Positions 6,792 through 14,857 of a DNA stretch of 64,000 bases are shown one piece after another. The first letter of the stretch is position 1. Each line of letters starts with the position of its first letter. The notes under the pieces are model-generated. The model was not told the origin of the DNA and did no database searches. It saw only the letters and a list, made by a program, of their open reading frames with translations. Origin of the DNA: Mayfieldus sp963781495. GTDB taxonomy: Bacteria > Actinomycetota > Thermoleophilia > Solirubrobacterales > 70-9. The DNA lies in contig CAWAFX010000002.1 of assembly GCA_963781495.1 (NCBI GenBank), forward strand, positions 806,001 through 870,000, read 5' to 3'. Made by a program: the position numbers and the translations under genes.

Positions 6792-9700
6792 ATGGCCGAG
6801 AACAGGCAGGATTTCCCCTTGCCGGAGGGAGCGCCGCCCGCGCTGGCGGCTGAGCTCGAGCTCAGCGAGCCTCAGGAGGCGGCGATCGCCCACGACGAGG
6901 GGCCGCTGCTGGTCCTCGGCGCTGCCGGCACCGGCAAGAGCGAGGCGCTGGCCCGCCGCCTGGCGCGGCTGGCGGCCGAGGGAACCGGGCCCGAGCGGGT
7001 CCTGGTCCTCGCCTCGACCCATGCCGCCGCGAACCACCTGCGCGAGCGCGCCGAGCTGCTGCTCGACCAGCCCTACGAGGAGCTCTGGATCGGCACCTGG
7101 GAGGCCAACTGCGAGCGGCTGCTGCGCGACCACTCGGCCGAGGCCGGGCTGGACCCCTTCTTCGAGACCTTCGGCCCGGCCGAGCGGCTGGCGATGCTGC
7201 TCGACCGCGTCGACGAGCTGCCGCTGCGCCACCACGAGATCCGCGGCAACCCGGCCGGGCTGCTGGCCCGGCTGCTGCGCCGCATCGACCGCCTCAAGGC
7301 CGAGGCGATCGCTCCCCAGACGCTCGCCGACTGGGCGGCCGAGCGCGGGCGCGGCGCCCGCGACGAGGCCTCGCGCGAGTCGGCGCGGCGCGAGCGCGAG
7401 TTCGCGGCCCTCTATGCCGAGCACGACCGCATCCTCGCCGCCGCCGGCGGCCTCGACTCCGGCGACGTCGTCCTCGCCCTGCGCCGGCTTCTGGCCGAGC
7501 GCGCCGACGTGCGCCGGGCGATCGCCGAGCGCTTCCGCTTCCTGATGGTCGACGAGCTCGAGGACGCGAGCCTTGCCCGCTGGGCGGTGCTGGCCGAGCT
7601 CGGCGCCGATACCGCCAACGTCGTCTGCATGCTCGACGACGACGCCGCGACACGCGGCCCCGGCCCCCGCGCCGCGGCCTGGTTTCGCGACCTCTACCCC
7701 GACGCCGACGCGCTGGTGCTGGAGACCGGCTTCCGCGGCGGCCAGGACATCGCCGACGCCTCACGGGCGGTGGTGGCCGGAATCGCCGACCGCCTCGACA
7801 AGCCGGTTCGGGCCGGCGAGGAAGACGTGCCGGTGCGCTTCTGGCGCTGCCGAAACGAGCGCGCGCAGGCACAAGCCGTTGCCCGCGAGGTCGAGCACCT
7901 GATCGCCGGCGGGGTCGGCGCCGAGCGGATCTGCGTCGTCGTCGACCAGCCCGAGCGCCACGGCAGCGCCGTCGCCGCGGCGATGGAGGAGCGAAGCGTC
8001 CCCTTCCGGGTCGCCGGACCGGCGGCGCTCTTCCGCCGCCCCGAGGTCCGGGACGCGGTCGCCTGGCTGCGGCTGCTCGCCGACCCCGACGACTCCGCCG
8101 CCGCGGCGCGGGTCTTCACCCGCCCCCCGGTCGAGCTTCGCTCCGTCGACCTGGCGCGGTTGACGACGATCGCCCGCCGCCGCAAGCTCGACATGGTCTC
8201 GGCCGCCGAAGCGGCGCTGGAGAGCCCCCAGGTCCCGCCCGACGCCCGCGAGCACCTGCAGGACTTCCTCAAGCTCTACCGCCCGGCCTCGGCGGCGATG
8301 GAGGAGCGCCGCGCCGACGTCTTCGTGCTGCGGCTGGTCGAGCGGGTCGGCCTGCGCCGCCAGCGCCTCTTCGCGGCCCAGCCGGAGACCGCCGAGCGGC
8401 TGCTCAGCCTCTCGCGCCTGGCGGAGCTGGCGGCGGCCTGGACCCGGCGCGAGCCCCAGGGCTCGACCCGCGACTTCGTCCGCTACCTCAGCGCCGTCGC
8501 CGACTCCGGGGTCGGGATCAGCGCCGACGAGGAGGAGCTCGCCTCCGCCGACGCGGTGCAGGTGATCGCCCTGGAGGAGGTCAAGGGGCTGGAGTTCGAG
8601 CACGTCTACCTGCTCGGCCTCGACCGGGCGGCGATGCCCGGCACCGCCCCGGCCGGCGCCCCCCAGGTTCCGGTCGAGCTGCTGGGCGAGCTGGACTCAA
8701 CGCCGGCGCCCGACGCCTGGCTGTGCCAGCGGCGGCGGGCGATGTACGTGGCGATGAACCGGGCCCGCTCCGGGCTGGCCCTGTCGTGGGTCGAGCGCGG
8801 GCGCAGCGGCAACAAGCGCCCCTCGCCCTTCTACGACGAAGCGCGGACCGTGCTCGGCGCCGCCGAGGAGATCCACGACGAGGAGCTTTTCGGCCCCGCC
8901 GAAGGCGTCCACGCCACCTACCGGATGCTGCGCGACGACGTCCTCGAGGCCTCCTGGAAAGCGGGCCGCGAGCTCTCGGAGCTTCGCCTCGACACCGCGA
9001 TCGACGTCAACCGCGCGATCGCCCGCTACCTGGAGCTGCTGAAGCTGGCGGCGCTGGCCCAGCGGCAGGGAGAAGAGGCCTCCGCCGACGTGATCGACGC
9101 GATCAACGGCCTGCTGCGCCAGGTCGCGACCCCCGAGCAGCAGGCCGAGCTCGAGGCATCGGCGCTCGACGACTACCTGCTCGACGAGGAGCGCGAGCGC
9201 GGCCGCCGGCGCGAGCTGATCGCCGCCCGTGAGGAGCCCTCCCTGCATGCCTTCCTGCCCAAGCGCGGCGACGGGCTGGCGCTCTCGGCCTCCGACCTCG
9301 ACCTCTACCGGACCTGCCCGTTGAAGTACAAGTTCGCGCGCGTCTTCGGCATCCCCCAGGAGCCGACGATCAACCAGCGCTTCGGGATCCTGATCCACCG
9401 CGTGCTTGAGAACTTCCACAAGGAGCGCGAGGGGAATGACTGGGAGGACGAGGACGGGCTGCGGCGGCTGATGCAGCTCTTCGAGGCCGGCTGGCGGCGC
9501 GGCGGCTTCGGCTCCTCCGACGACGAGCTTCAGTACCGCGACCGCGCCCGCCAGGCGCTGCGCCGCTACTGGGAGCAGGAGGAGGCCTCCGGGACCGAGC
9601 CGGTCTGGATCGAGCGCAAGTTCGACTTCAGCATCGGCCCCCACCACCTGCGCGGCCGCGTCGACCGCGTCGACCGGCTGGCCGACGGCGGCTTCGAGCT

Positions 9701-10004
9701 GATCGACTACAAGACCGGGGAGCGCAAGTCAGAGGCCGAGCTGGCCGACGACCTGCAGCTGGCGCTCTACCGGGTCGCCGCTCGTGAGGCCTGGGACCTC
9801 GAGGCCGAGCTCGGCAGCTACTACTACGTGCTCGACGCCGAGAAGGTCGCCGTCGGCGCCGCGCCAGACGAGACCGAGCGGGTCGAGCGCACGGTGCTGC
9901 AGGTCGGCGAGGGGATCCTCGGCCAGGACTTCGAGCCGCGGCCCTCGCCGCGGGTCTGCTCCTGGTGCGACTACCGGCTGATCTGCCCCGCGGCCGAGGC
10001 CTAG
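6792..10004 (+). CDS. UvrD/AdnAB-type helicase with C-terminal Fe-S PD-(D/E)XK nuclease
   Basis: A 1070-residue SF1 helicase-nuclease. Walker A is 'GAAGTGKS' (K49). Motif II is 'VDELED' (D254, E255) in place of the common VDEFQD. Motif V region is 'LEEVKGLEFEHVYLLGL' and motif VI is 'MYVAMNRARSGL'. From about residue 830 a RecB-family nuclease follows: 'TCPLKYKF' (C842), 'ILIHRVLENF', 'GRVDRVDRL' and 'IDYKTG' (D972, K974). It ends with 'CSWCDYRLIC' (C1056, C1059, C1065); with C842 these form the four-Cys Fe-S pattern of AddB/Adn/Cas4-like nucleases. It probably resects double-strand breaks. AddAB and AdnAB enzymes have two subunits, but no partner gene is present here. Confidence 0.9.
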   Translation: MAENRQDFPLPEGAPPALAAELELSEPQEAAIAHDEGPLLVLGAAGTGKSEALARRLARLAAEGTGPERVLVLASTHAAANHLRERAELLLDQPYEELWIGTWEANCERLLRDHSAEAGLDPFFETFGPAERLAMLLDRVDELPLRHHEIRGNPAGLLARLLRRIDRLKAEAIAPQTLADWAAERGRGARDEASRESARREREFAALYAEHDRILAAAGGLDSGDVVLALRRLLAERADVRRAIAERFRFLMVDELEDASLARWAVLAELGADTANVVCMLDDDAATRGPGPRAAAWFRDLYPDADALVLETGFRGGQDIADASRAVVAGIADRLDKPVRAGEEDVPVRFWRCRNERAQAQAVAREVEHLIAGGVGAERICVVVDQPERHGSAVAAAMEERSVPFRVAGPAALFRRPEVRDAVAWLRLLADPDDSAAAARVFTRPPVELRSVDLARLTTIARRRKLDMVSAAEAALESPQVPPDAREHLQDFLKLYRPASAAMEERRADVFVLRLVERVGLRRQRLFAAQPETAERLLSLSRLAELAAAWTRREPQGSTRDFVRYLSAVADSGVGISADEEELASADAVQVIALEEVKGLEFEHVYLLGLDRAAMPGTAPAGAPQVPVELLGELDSTPAPDAWLCQRRRAMYVAMNRARSGLALSWVERGRSGNKRPSPFYDEARTVLGAAEEIHDEELFGPAEGVHATYRMLRDDVLEASWKAGRELSELRLDTAIDVNRAIARYLELLKLAALAQRQGEEASADVIDAINGLLRQVATPEQQAELEASALDDYLLDEERERGRRRELIAAREEPSLHAFLPKRGDGLALSASDLDLYRTCPLKYKFARVFGIPQEPTINQRFGILIHRVLENFHKEREGNDWEDEDGLRRLMQLFEAGWRRGGFGSSDDELQYRDRARQALRRYWEQEEASGTEPVWIERKFDFSIGPHHLRGRVDRVDRLADGGFELIDYKTGERKSEAELADDLQLALYRVAAREAWDLEAELGSYYYVLDAEKVAVGAAPDETERVERTVLQVGEGILGQDFEPRPSPRVCSWCDYRLICPAAEA

Positions 10005-10615
10005 CGGACGCCGCTGAGGCAGACGTCGTCGCGGTAGTACTGGATCGCGCCGGTGCGCTCCAGGTCCTCGAGCCGGATCGCCTCGGCATCGAGCACGAGG
10101 TGGATCTGGTCGCCGACCACTACGCCGCCGGCCGGGATCTCGTCCTGCCAGGAGACGCCGAAGTCGTGGCGGTTGACCACAGCACGGGCCTCGAAGCCGA
10201 CCCGGCGCATCAGCCCCTTGTTCTCGCTGCCCTCCCAGAACGGTGTCTCCCACTCGCCCAGGTAGACGGCGTGCATCGGCACCGTGCGGGTATTGCCGCG
10301 GATCGTCACCTCGGCCTCGGCCCTGAAGGCCGTGGCGCCGTCGCGCTCGAGGAAGCGGCCGTCGAAGGTGATCTCGGGATGGTGCTCGACGTCGAAGAAG
10401 TCGGCGCTTCGCAGGTGCTCGTCACGCTCGGGCTCGCCGGTCCAGATCCTCGTCGCATCGATGCGGCCGCGGAAGGTCGACTCCAGGCAGCTGTCCCAAT
10501 CGAAGTCGAGCTCGCCGTGGACGTCCTTGAACAGGCCCCGGACCCAGGTCACCATCATGTGGCGGGCCTTGAAGCCGACCTCTGTGTGACCTGGCTCGAA
10601 GATCCAGCGGGTCAC
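10001..10615 (-). CDS. YceI-family lipocalin-like protein
   Basis: A 204-residue protein opening 'VTRWIFEPGHTEVGFKARH', followed by 'VRGLFKDVHGELDFD', 'DEHLRSADFFDVEHHPEI' and 'FDGRF', the classical YceI blocks. The fold is a beta-barrel that binds polyisoprenoid-like ligands. There is no signal peptide in this copy, so it is probably cytoplasmic. The GTG start overlaps the TGA of the upstream UBP-zinc-finger gene (GTGA, 10612-10615), so it is translationally coupled as the last gene of a PAC2-UBP-YceI operon. Its stop overlaps the end of the convergent helicase gene by 4 bases. Confidence 0.9.
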   Translation of the reverse strand: MTRWIFEPGHTEVGFKARHMMVTWVRGLFKDVHGELDFDWDSCLESTFRGRIDATRIWTGEPERDEHLRSADFFDVEHHPEITFDGRFLERDGATAFRAEAEVTIRGNTRTVPMHAVYLGEWETPFWEGSENKGLMRRVGFEARAVVNRHDFGVSWQDEIPAGGVVVGDQIHLVLDAEAIRLEDLERTGAIQYYRDDVCLSGVR

Positions 10616-10890
10616 TGCGACGAGAGCACGAACATGGCCTCGTCGAGGTAGCAGTAGCTCCAATCCTCGCCGGGCTCGGCGGAACGGATCAGCGGGTGGC
10701 CGGCCTCGTGGAAGTGAGCGGTGGCGTGGCGGTTTGGCGAGTTGTCACAGCAGCCGATCTTTCCGCAGACCATGCACTCGCGCAGGTGCACCCACGTGTC
10801 GCCGGTCTTCAGGCACTCCTCGCAGCCGTCGATCCGGTCCGGCAGATCGACGATCTGGATCTGGTCCAGGTGTGTGCAGACGTCAGGCAC
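10612..10890 (-). CDS. UBP-type zinc finger protein
   Basis: A 92-residue protein that is almost entirely one UBP-type zinc finger. Likely metal ligands are C5, H7, C23, C26, C39, C42, C47, H59 and H65 ('CTHLDQI', 'CEECLKTG', 'LRECMVCGKIGCCD', 'HFHEAGHPL'). In eukaryotic deubiquitinases this domain binds the free Gly-Gly end of ubiquitin; free-standing bacterial copies are common in Actinobacteria and their ligand is unknown. It is encoded between a PAC2-family gene (32 bases upstream) and YceI (4-base overlap). The start is GTG. Confidence 0.88.
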   Translation of the reverse strand: MPDVCTHLDQIQIVDLPDRIDGCEECLKTGDTWVHLRECMVCGKIGCCDNSPNRHATAHFHEAGHPLIRSAEPGEDWSYCYLDEAMFVLSSQ

Positions 10891-10922
10891 TGCGGTCGAT
10901 TCTGCCAGAGCCCGCTCGCCGG

Positions 10923-11795
10923 CTAGTTCTGGTCGTCGCCGCGCTGGCGCAGGAAGCGCTGAAACTCGCGCGCGATCGTGTCGGCCGACGGCAGCTCCTC
11001 GCCCTCCTCGGTGAGCTGCTCGGCCTGCTGCTCCTCGATCCGCTTCACCAGCTCCTCGATCTCCGGGTTGGCGGCGACGGCGCGGCCGACCTGCTCCTCA
11101 TAGCTGCCGGTCTCCTCCTCCAGCTCGGAGGCGTCGACGGCGATCCCGGTCAGGCCCTCGAGCCGGCGCAGTAGCGCCAGCGCCGCCTTCGGGTTGGGCA
11201 CCGCGGCGACGTAGTGGGGCACAGCGGCCCAGAGCGAGGCCGAGGTCATCCCGCGCTGGCGGCAGGTGTCGTGGACAACGCCGACGATCCCGGTCGGCCC
11301 CTCGTAGGTGGAGCGCGAGAGATCGAGCTCCTCGACCAGGTCCTCGTCGGAGGCGAGGCCGGTGATCGGGACCGGCAGCGTGTGGGCCACCTCCGCCAGC
11401 AGCGCCCCGAGGGTGATCACCATCTCCACCCCCATGCGCTCGGCGGCGCCGGCGACAGCCTCGCTGAAGCCGCGCCAGCGCAGGTTGGGCTCGGTGCCGT
11501 CGAGCAGGACCAGGTCGCGTTCGGCGGCCGGGGCCTGGGCGGCGATCAGGCTGTTGGCGGGCCATTCGATGTGCCGGGTCAGCCCCTCGTCGAGGCTGAT
11601 CATCGGCCGGTTGGCCTGAAAGTCGAAGTACTCCTCCGGGTCGACCGAGGCGACCAGCTCCGAATCCAGCGAGGCGGCGACGGTCGCCAGCGCGGTCGAT
11701 GCGGCGCCGGCGGCGTCGTTCCAGCCCCGGAACGAGCAGACGAGGATCGGCGCCCGCAGCTCCGGCGGCTCGGCTTCCCAGATCAGAGATTCCAC
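10923..11795 (-). CDS. PAC2-family protein (proteasome assembly chaperone-like)
   Basis: A 290-residue protein opening 'VESLIWEAEPPELRAPILV', then 'SFRGWNDAAGAAS', 'VDPEEYFDF' and 'VITLGALLAEVAHTLPVPI', the hallmarks of the actinobacterial PAC2 (DUF75) family related to archaeal/eukaryotic proteasome assembly chaperones. The C-terminal 60 residues are acidic and helical. The GTG at 11795 was chosen because a TAGTCT hexamer ends 7 bases before it and the protein starts at the conserved block there. It is first in an operon with the UBP zinc finger and YceI. A role in proteasome quality control is suggested by family only. Confidence 0.88.
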   Translation of the reverse strand: MESLIWEAEPPELRAPILVCSFRGWNDAAGAASTALATVAASLDSELVASVDPEEYFDFQANRPMISLDEGLTRHIEWPANSLIAAQAPAAERDLVLLDGTEPNLRWRGFSEAVAGAAERMGVEMVITLGALLAEVAHTLPVPITGLASDEDLVEELDLSRSTYEGPTGIVGVVHDTCRQRGMTSASLWAAVPHYVAAVPNPKAALALLRRLEGLTGIAVDASELEEETGSYEEQVGRAVAANPEIEELVKRIEEQQAEQLTEEGEELPSADTIAREFQRFLRQRGDDQN

Positions 11796-11802
11796 GAAAT
11801 TC

Positions 11803-11808
11803 AGACTA
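11803..11808 (-). promoter_or_regulatory. -10 element TAGTCT, leaderless start at 11795
   Basis: TAGTCT (minus strand) ends 7 bases before the GTG of the PAC2 gene, with no ribosome site between them. Confidence 0.5.
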
Positions 11809-11864
11809 CGCGAAGCCGCTCGCCAGCCTGGGCTGCGTCCGACCCCAAGCTCATCATCGAAGGC

Positions 11865-12767
11865 ATGGAAGCGGCAGCACAGCTGAGGCCGGTCGAGGCC
11901 GGTGACGGGGGTCCGCAGATCGCCGAGCTGACCCCGGGAATGGCCTTCTCGGGCAGCTATGCCTGCGTGCGCAAGGATCGCCAGCTGGCCCGCAACGGCT
12001 CCGCCTACCTGTCGCTGGAGCTGCGCGACCGCAGCGGCTCGATCGCGGCGCGGATCTTCCGCGACGCCGACCGGATCGGCGCCCGCTTCGAGCGCGGCGA
12101 CGCGGTCCAGGTGCGCGGCCGCGCGCAGCGCTTTCGCGGCAAGCTGGTCGCCGAGCTCGACGACGTGCATCCGCTCGACGATGGGGCCGACCCGGAGCAG
12201 TTCCTGCCCGCCGCCTACCGCGACCGCGACGAGCTGGAGGGCTTTCTCGAGCACCTGGCGCGCGAGGTCTATGACCCGGCGCTGGCCGCGGTCGTCAACC
12301 GGATGCTGTTCTCAGAGCCGCTGGCGGCCGAGTTTCGCCGCGCCCCCTGCTCGCGGGCCGGCCACCACGCCTATCTCGGCGGCCTGCTCGAGCACACGGT
12401 GGCGGTCGGGACGCTGGTCGGCGAGCTCTGCACCCTGCATCCGCGCCTCGACTCCGACCTGCTGATGGCGGCGGCGCTGCTGCACGACGTCGGCAAGACG
12501 CAGGAGTTCACCTACGGGGCCGAGATCGGGCTCAGCGACCGCGGCCGCCAGCTCGGCCACTTGCAGATCGGCTCCGAGCTGGTCGGCGGCGCGGCCGGCG
12601 GGCTCTCCGAGGAGCGGCGCACCGCGCTTCTGTCCTGCATCCTCTGCCACCACGGCCCCGACGCGCTGCGGATGCGGTCGTTCCCCTCCGCTGAGGCGAT
12701 CGCGCTCTACCGGCTCAACGCCCTCGACGCCGGGGTCAAGGGCGCGCTCGAGCACGGGCTGGACTAG
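11865..12767 (+). CDS. YhaM-like 3'-5' exoribonuclease (OB-fold plus HD domain)
   Basis: A 300-residue protein. Residues about 17-105 form an OB-fold ('GMAFSGSYACVRKDRQ', 'YLSLELRDRSGSIAARIF', 'VQVRGRAQRFRGKLV'). The rest is an HD phosphohydrolase domain with 'GHHAYLGGLLEHT', 'ALLHDVGK' (H207, D208), 'HLQIG' and 'CHHGPDALRMR'. This is the architecture of Bacillus YhaM, a 3'-5' exonuclease of single-stranded RNA/DNA. The ATG at 11865 follows no clear ribosome site. It converges with ArfB, overlapping its stop by 4 bases. The fold assignment is strong; the substrate is by family. Confidence 0.85.
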   Translation: MEAAAQLRPVEAGDGGPQIAELTPGMAFSGSYACVRKDRQLARNGSAYLSLELRDRSGSIAARIFRDADRIGARFERGDAVQVRGRAQRFRGKLVAELDDVHPLDDGADPEQFLPAAYRDRDELEGFLEHLAREVYDPALAAVVNRMLFSEPLAAEFRRAPCSRAGHHAYLGGLLEHTVAVGTLVGELCTLHPRLDSDLLMAAALLHDVGKTQEFTYGAEIGLSDRGRQLGHLQIGSELVGGAAGGLSEERRTALLSCILCHHGPDALRMRSFPSAEAIALYRLNALDAGVKGALEHGLD

Positions 12768-13177
12768 CTCTCGACGTCCGGGCGGCGGCGGGTGCGCTTG
12801 CGCTGGGAGGCGCGGCGTTTGTCCTCCAGGCGCCGCTCCTTCGCGGCGCGGCTGGGCCTGGTCGGCTGGCGCGGCTTCTCCTGCCGCAGCCCTTCGGCCA
12901 GCTTCGCGGCAAGGCGCTGCAGGGCCAGCTCGCGGTTGCGGGCCTGGCCGCGCGCGTCCTGGGCCACCGCGGTGGCGCGGGGGCCGATCCGCTCCAGCAG
13001 CCGCCGGCGCTGTGCATCGCTGAGCGACGCCGAGGCCTCGACGTCGAAGACCGCCTCGACCCGCGATGCGGTGACGTTGGCGTGCTGGCCCCCGGGACCG
13101 GAGGAGCGGCTGGCTCGCAGCTCGATCTCGGCCAGCGGGATCTCGAGCCCGCCGTTGATCCGCAGGCCGTCGCTCAT
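12764..13177 (-). CDS. arfB: Alternative ribosome-rescue factor ArfB (GGQ peptidyl-tRNA hydrolase)
   Basis: A 137-residue RF-1-domain protein with 'RSSGPGGQHANVTASRV', the GGQ at residues 29-31, a short catalytic domain, and a basic C-terminal tail ('RRLEDKRRASQRKRTRRR') that in ArfB/YaeJ enters the empty mRNA channel of stalled ribosomes. The lack of codon-recognition domains and the length distinguish it from RF1/RF2. Its start overlaps the stop of the upstream half-TauE gene by 4 bases, so it is the distal gene of that operon, an unusual pairing with no evident functional link. Confidence 0.92.
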   Translation of the reverse strand: MSDGLRINGGLEIPLAEIELRASRSSGPGGQHANVTASRVEAVFDVEASASLSDAQRRRLLERIGPRATAVAQDARGQARNRELALQRLAAKLAEGLRQEKPRQPTRPSRAAKERRLEDKRRASQRKRTRRRPDVES

Positions 13178-13578
13178 CGCTCGCGCGCGGAGGGGCTCGT
13201 CGCTGGCTCGGGCGGCGCCGTCAGCCCGCGGCGGGCGAGCCGAGCCGCCATGAACAGCGCCAGGGCCGCGAAGCTGAGCTGCAGGGCGCGTTCGGGCACC
13301 GCGTTGGAGACCACGACCCCGATCCCGACCCCGAGCGGCGACAGCACCCCGACCAGGGCGGCGTCGCGGACGTTGACGTTGCCGTAACCCTTCTGGCGGA
13401 TCGCTCCGACAGCGGCGACGATCGCGATCATCAGCAGCGAGGTCGACTCGGCCTGAACCTGGGAGAGGTCGAGGAAGATCGTCAGCGCCGGCACGAAGAG
13501 AATCCCGCCGCCGACCCCGACCAGGCCGCCGATCAGCCCCCCGGCGAGCGCGATCAGCGCCGCGAGGACCTCGTTCAC
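13174..13578 (-). CDS. Half-size TauE/SafE (TSUP) transporter, second unit
   Basis: A 134-residue membrane protein with about four helices and the TSUP motif 'GLVGVGGGILFVPAL' near the N-terminus, then 'STSLLMIAIVAAVGA' and 'GVLSPLGVGIGVVVSNAVPE'. Full-length TauE/SafE proteins are about 250 residues with two such halves; this gene encodes one half. The GTG at 13578 overlaps the TGA of the preceding half-gene (GTGA). It likely assembles with that partner to export sulfoacetate/sulfite-type anions or sulfur species; the substrate is inferred from the family. It ends '...PATSPSARER', cytoplasmic. Confidence 0.82.
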   Translation of the reverse strand: MNEVLAALIALAGGLIGGLVGVGGGILFVPALTIFLDLSQVQAESTSLLMIAIVAAVGAIRQKGYGNVNVRDAALVGVLSPLGVGIGVVVSNAVPERALQLSFAALALFMAARLARRGLTAPPEPATSPSARER

Positions 13579-13964
13579 TTGAGGATCAGCTCCACGGCGA
13601 CCGCCAGCAGCAGGGCCGCGAACAGCAGCGAGATCGCCCGTTCCGGCAGCCGCTGCTGAAGCGCGGTGCCGGCGATCACCCCGGCGACGGCGGGAATCGC
13701 CAGCAGCAGGCCCTTGACGACCTTGACGTTTCCGTAGGCGCCGCCCTGCAGCCCCGCGGCGAGCAGGGCGATGATCACGATCGCCGCCAGGCTGGTCCCG
13801 GTCGCCGTCCGCTCGCCGTAGCCGAACCAGAGGATCAGCAGCGGCACGATCACGGTCCCGCCGCCGACTCCGAACAGGCCGCTGAAGGCTCCTGCCACGG
13901 TCCCAACCGCCGCGAGGCGCAGAAGGTCGGCTCGTCGCGAGGGGTCGGCGCGCGCTTCGGGCAC
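13575..13964 (-). CDS. Half-size TauE/SafE (TSUP) transporter, first unit
   Basis: A 129-residue membrane protein: a soluble head 'VPEARADPSRRADLLRL', then 'GAFSGLFGVGGGTVIVPLL', 'GTSLAAIVIIALLAAGLQ' and 'AIPAVAGVIAGTALQQRLPE', the same layout as the adjacent half-gene, with which it shares a 4-base overlap. The GTG at 13964 is supported by TAGTAT 8 bases upstream. The two products probably form a heteromeric equivalent of one TauE protein. A split of an ancestral fused gene is possible, but both have their own start and stop and no frameshift is evident. Confidence 0.82.
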   Translation of the reverse strand: MPEARADPSRRADLLRLAAVGTVAGAFSGLFGVGGGTVIVPLLILWFGYGERTATGTSLAAIVIIALLAAGLQGGAYGNVKVVKGLLLAIPAVAGVIAGTALQQRLPERAISLLFAALLLAVAVELILK

Positions 13965-13972
13965 GAGGCGCG

Positions 13973-13978
13973 ATACTA
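13973..13978 (-). promoter_or_regulatory. -10 element TAGTAT, leaderless start at 13964
   Basis: TAGTAT on the minus strand ends 8 bases before the GTG of the first half-TauE gene. Confidence 0.45.
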
Positions 13979-14040
13979 GAGAGAGCAACGCAGGGTGAGC
14001 GTGGGGACACCCCGCCGACCGCCCGTGGAGCTGATCGACG

Positions 14041-14853
14041 ATGCCGCCCGCCGCGACGGAACAAAGCCTCAACTCGCTGATCGCTCCGCTTCTGGAGCAT
14101 CCCGAATCCTCGGCCGTGCTGACCGACATCGACGGCACCCTTGCCCCGATCGCCGAGCAGCCCGACCTGGCGGCGGTCCCCGATGGTGCCCGTGCGGCGC
14201 TGGCCGAGCTCAGCGGCCGCTATGCGGTCGTCGGCTGCATCTCGGGCCGGCGCGCGATCGAGGCCCGCGAGCTGGTCGGGGTCGAAGGAATCGCCTACGC
14301 CGGCAACCACGGCCTCGAGCTGCTGCTGCCCGGCGACGACGAGCCCCAGCTCGACCCCTCGCTGCGCGATCGCGAGGACGCGGCCGTGACCTTCCTCAGC
14401 GGAATCGACGGCGGCGGTCTGACCACTGCCGGCCTGCGGGTCGAGGACAAGGGCCCGATCCAGGCTTTGCACTGGCGCGGCGCCGACGACGAGCGGGCGG
14501 CCGAGAGCCGGGCCCGCGAGCTGGCCGCCGAAGCCGGGCGCGTTGGGCTGGAGCCGCGCTGGGGCCGCAAGGTCCTGGAGCTGCGGCCGGCCGGAGGCGG
14601 CGGCAAGGAGGCGGCGGTCGGTGCGCTGCTGGCCGAGGACGGAATCAGCGCCGCGATCTACGGCGGCGACGACCGCACCGACGTCGACGCCTTCCGGCGC
14701 CTGCGCGATCTGCTCGAGAAGGGGCGCCTGCAGACCGCCGTCTGCGTCGGGGTGGCCTCGGCCGAGGCACCCGCCGAGCTCGCCGAGATGGCCGACCTGA
14801 CGGTCGACGGGCCGGCGGGCTGGCTGGCGGTGCTGCGCGCGCTGGCCGGCTGA
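14041..14853 (+). CDS. otsB: Trehalose-6-phosphate phosphatase
   Basis: A 270-residue HAD phosphatase with 'VLTDIDGTLAPIAEQP' (nucleophile D29, acid D31), 'CISGRRAIEARELVG', 'YAGNHGLELL', 'GRKVLELRP..GGGKEAAVGALL' and 'IYGGDDRTDVDAF' (metal Asp pair), the order typical of OtsB. It dephosphorylates trehalose 6-phosphate to trehalose, a compatible solute. OtsA is not in the window, so synthase activity must be elsewhere. It is followed after 4 bases by a membrane protein gene, probably co-transcribed. Family identification is firm. Confidence 0.92.
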   Translation: MPPAATEQSLNSLIAPLLEHPESSAVLTDIDGTLAPIAEQPDLAAVPDGARAALAELSGRYAVVGCISGRRAIEARELVGVEGIAYAGNHGLELLLPGDDEPQLDPSLRDREDAAVTFLSGIDGGGLTTAGLRVEDKGPIQALHWRGADDERAAESRARELAAEAGRVGLEPRWGRKVLELRPAGGGGKEAAVGALLAEDGISAAIYGGDDRTDVDAFRRLRDLLEKGRLQTAVCVGVASAEAPAELAEMADLTVDGPAGWLAVLRALAG

Positions 14854-14857
14854 GCCG

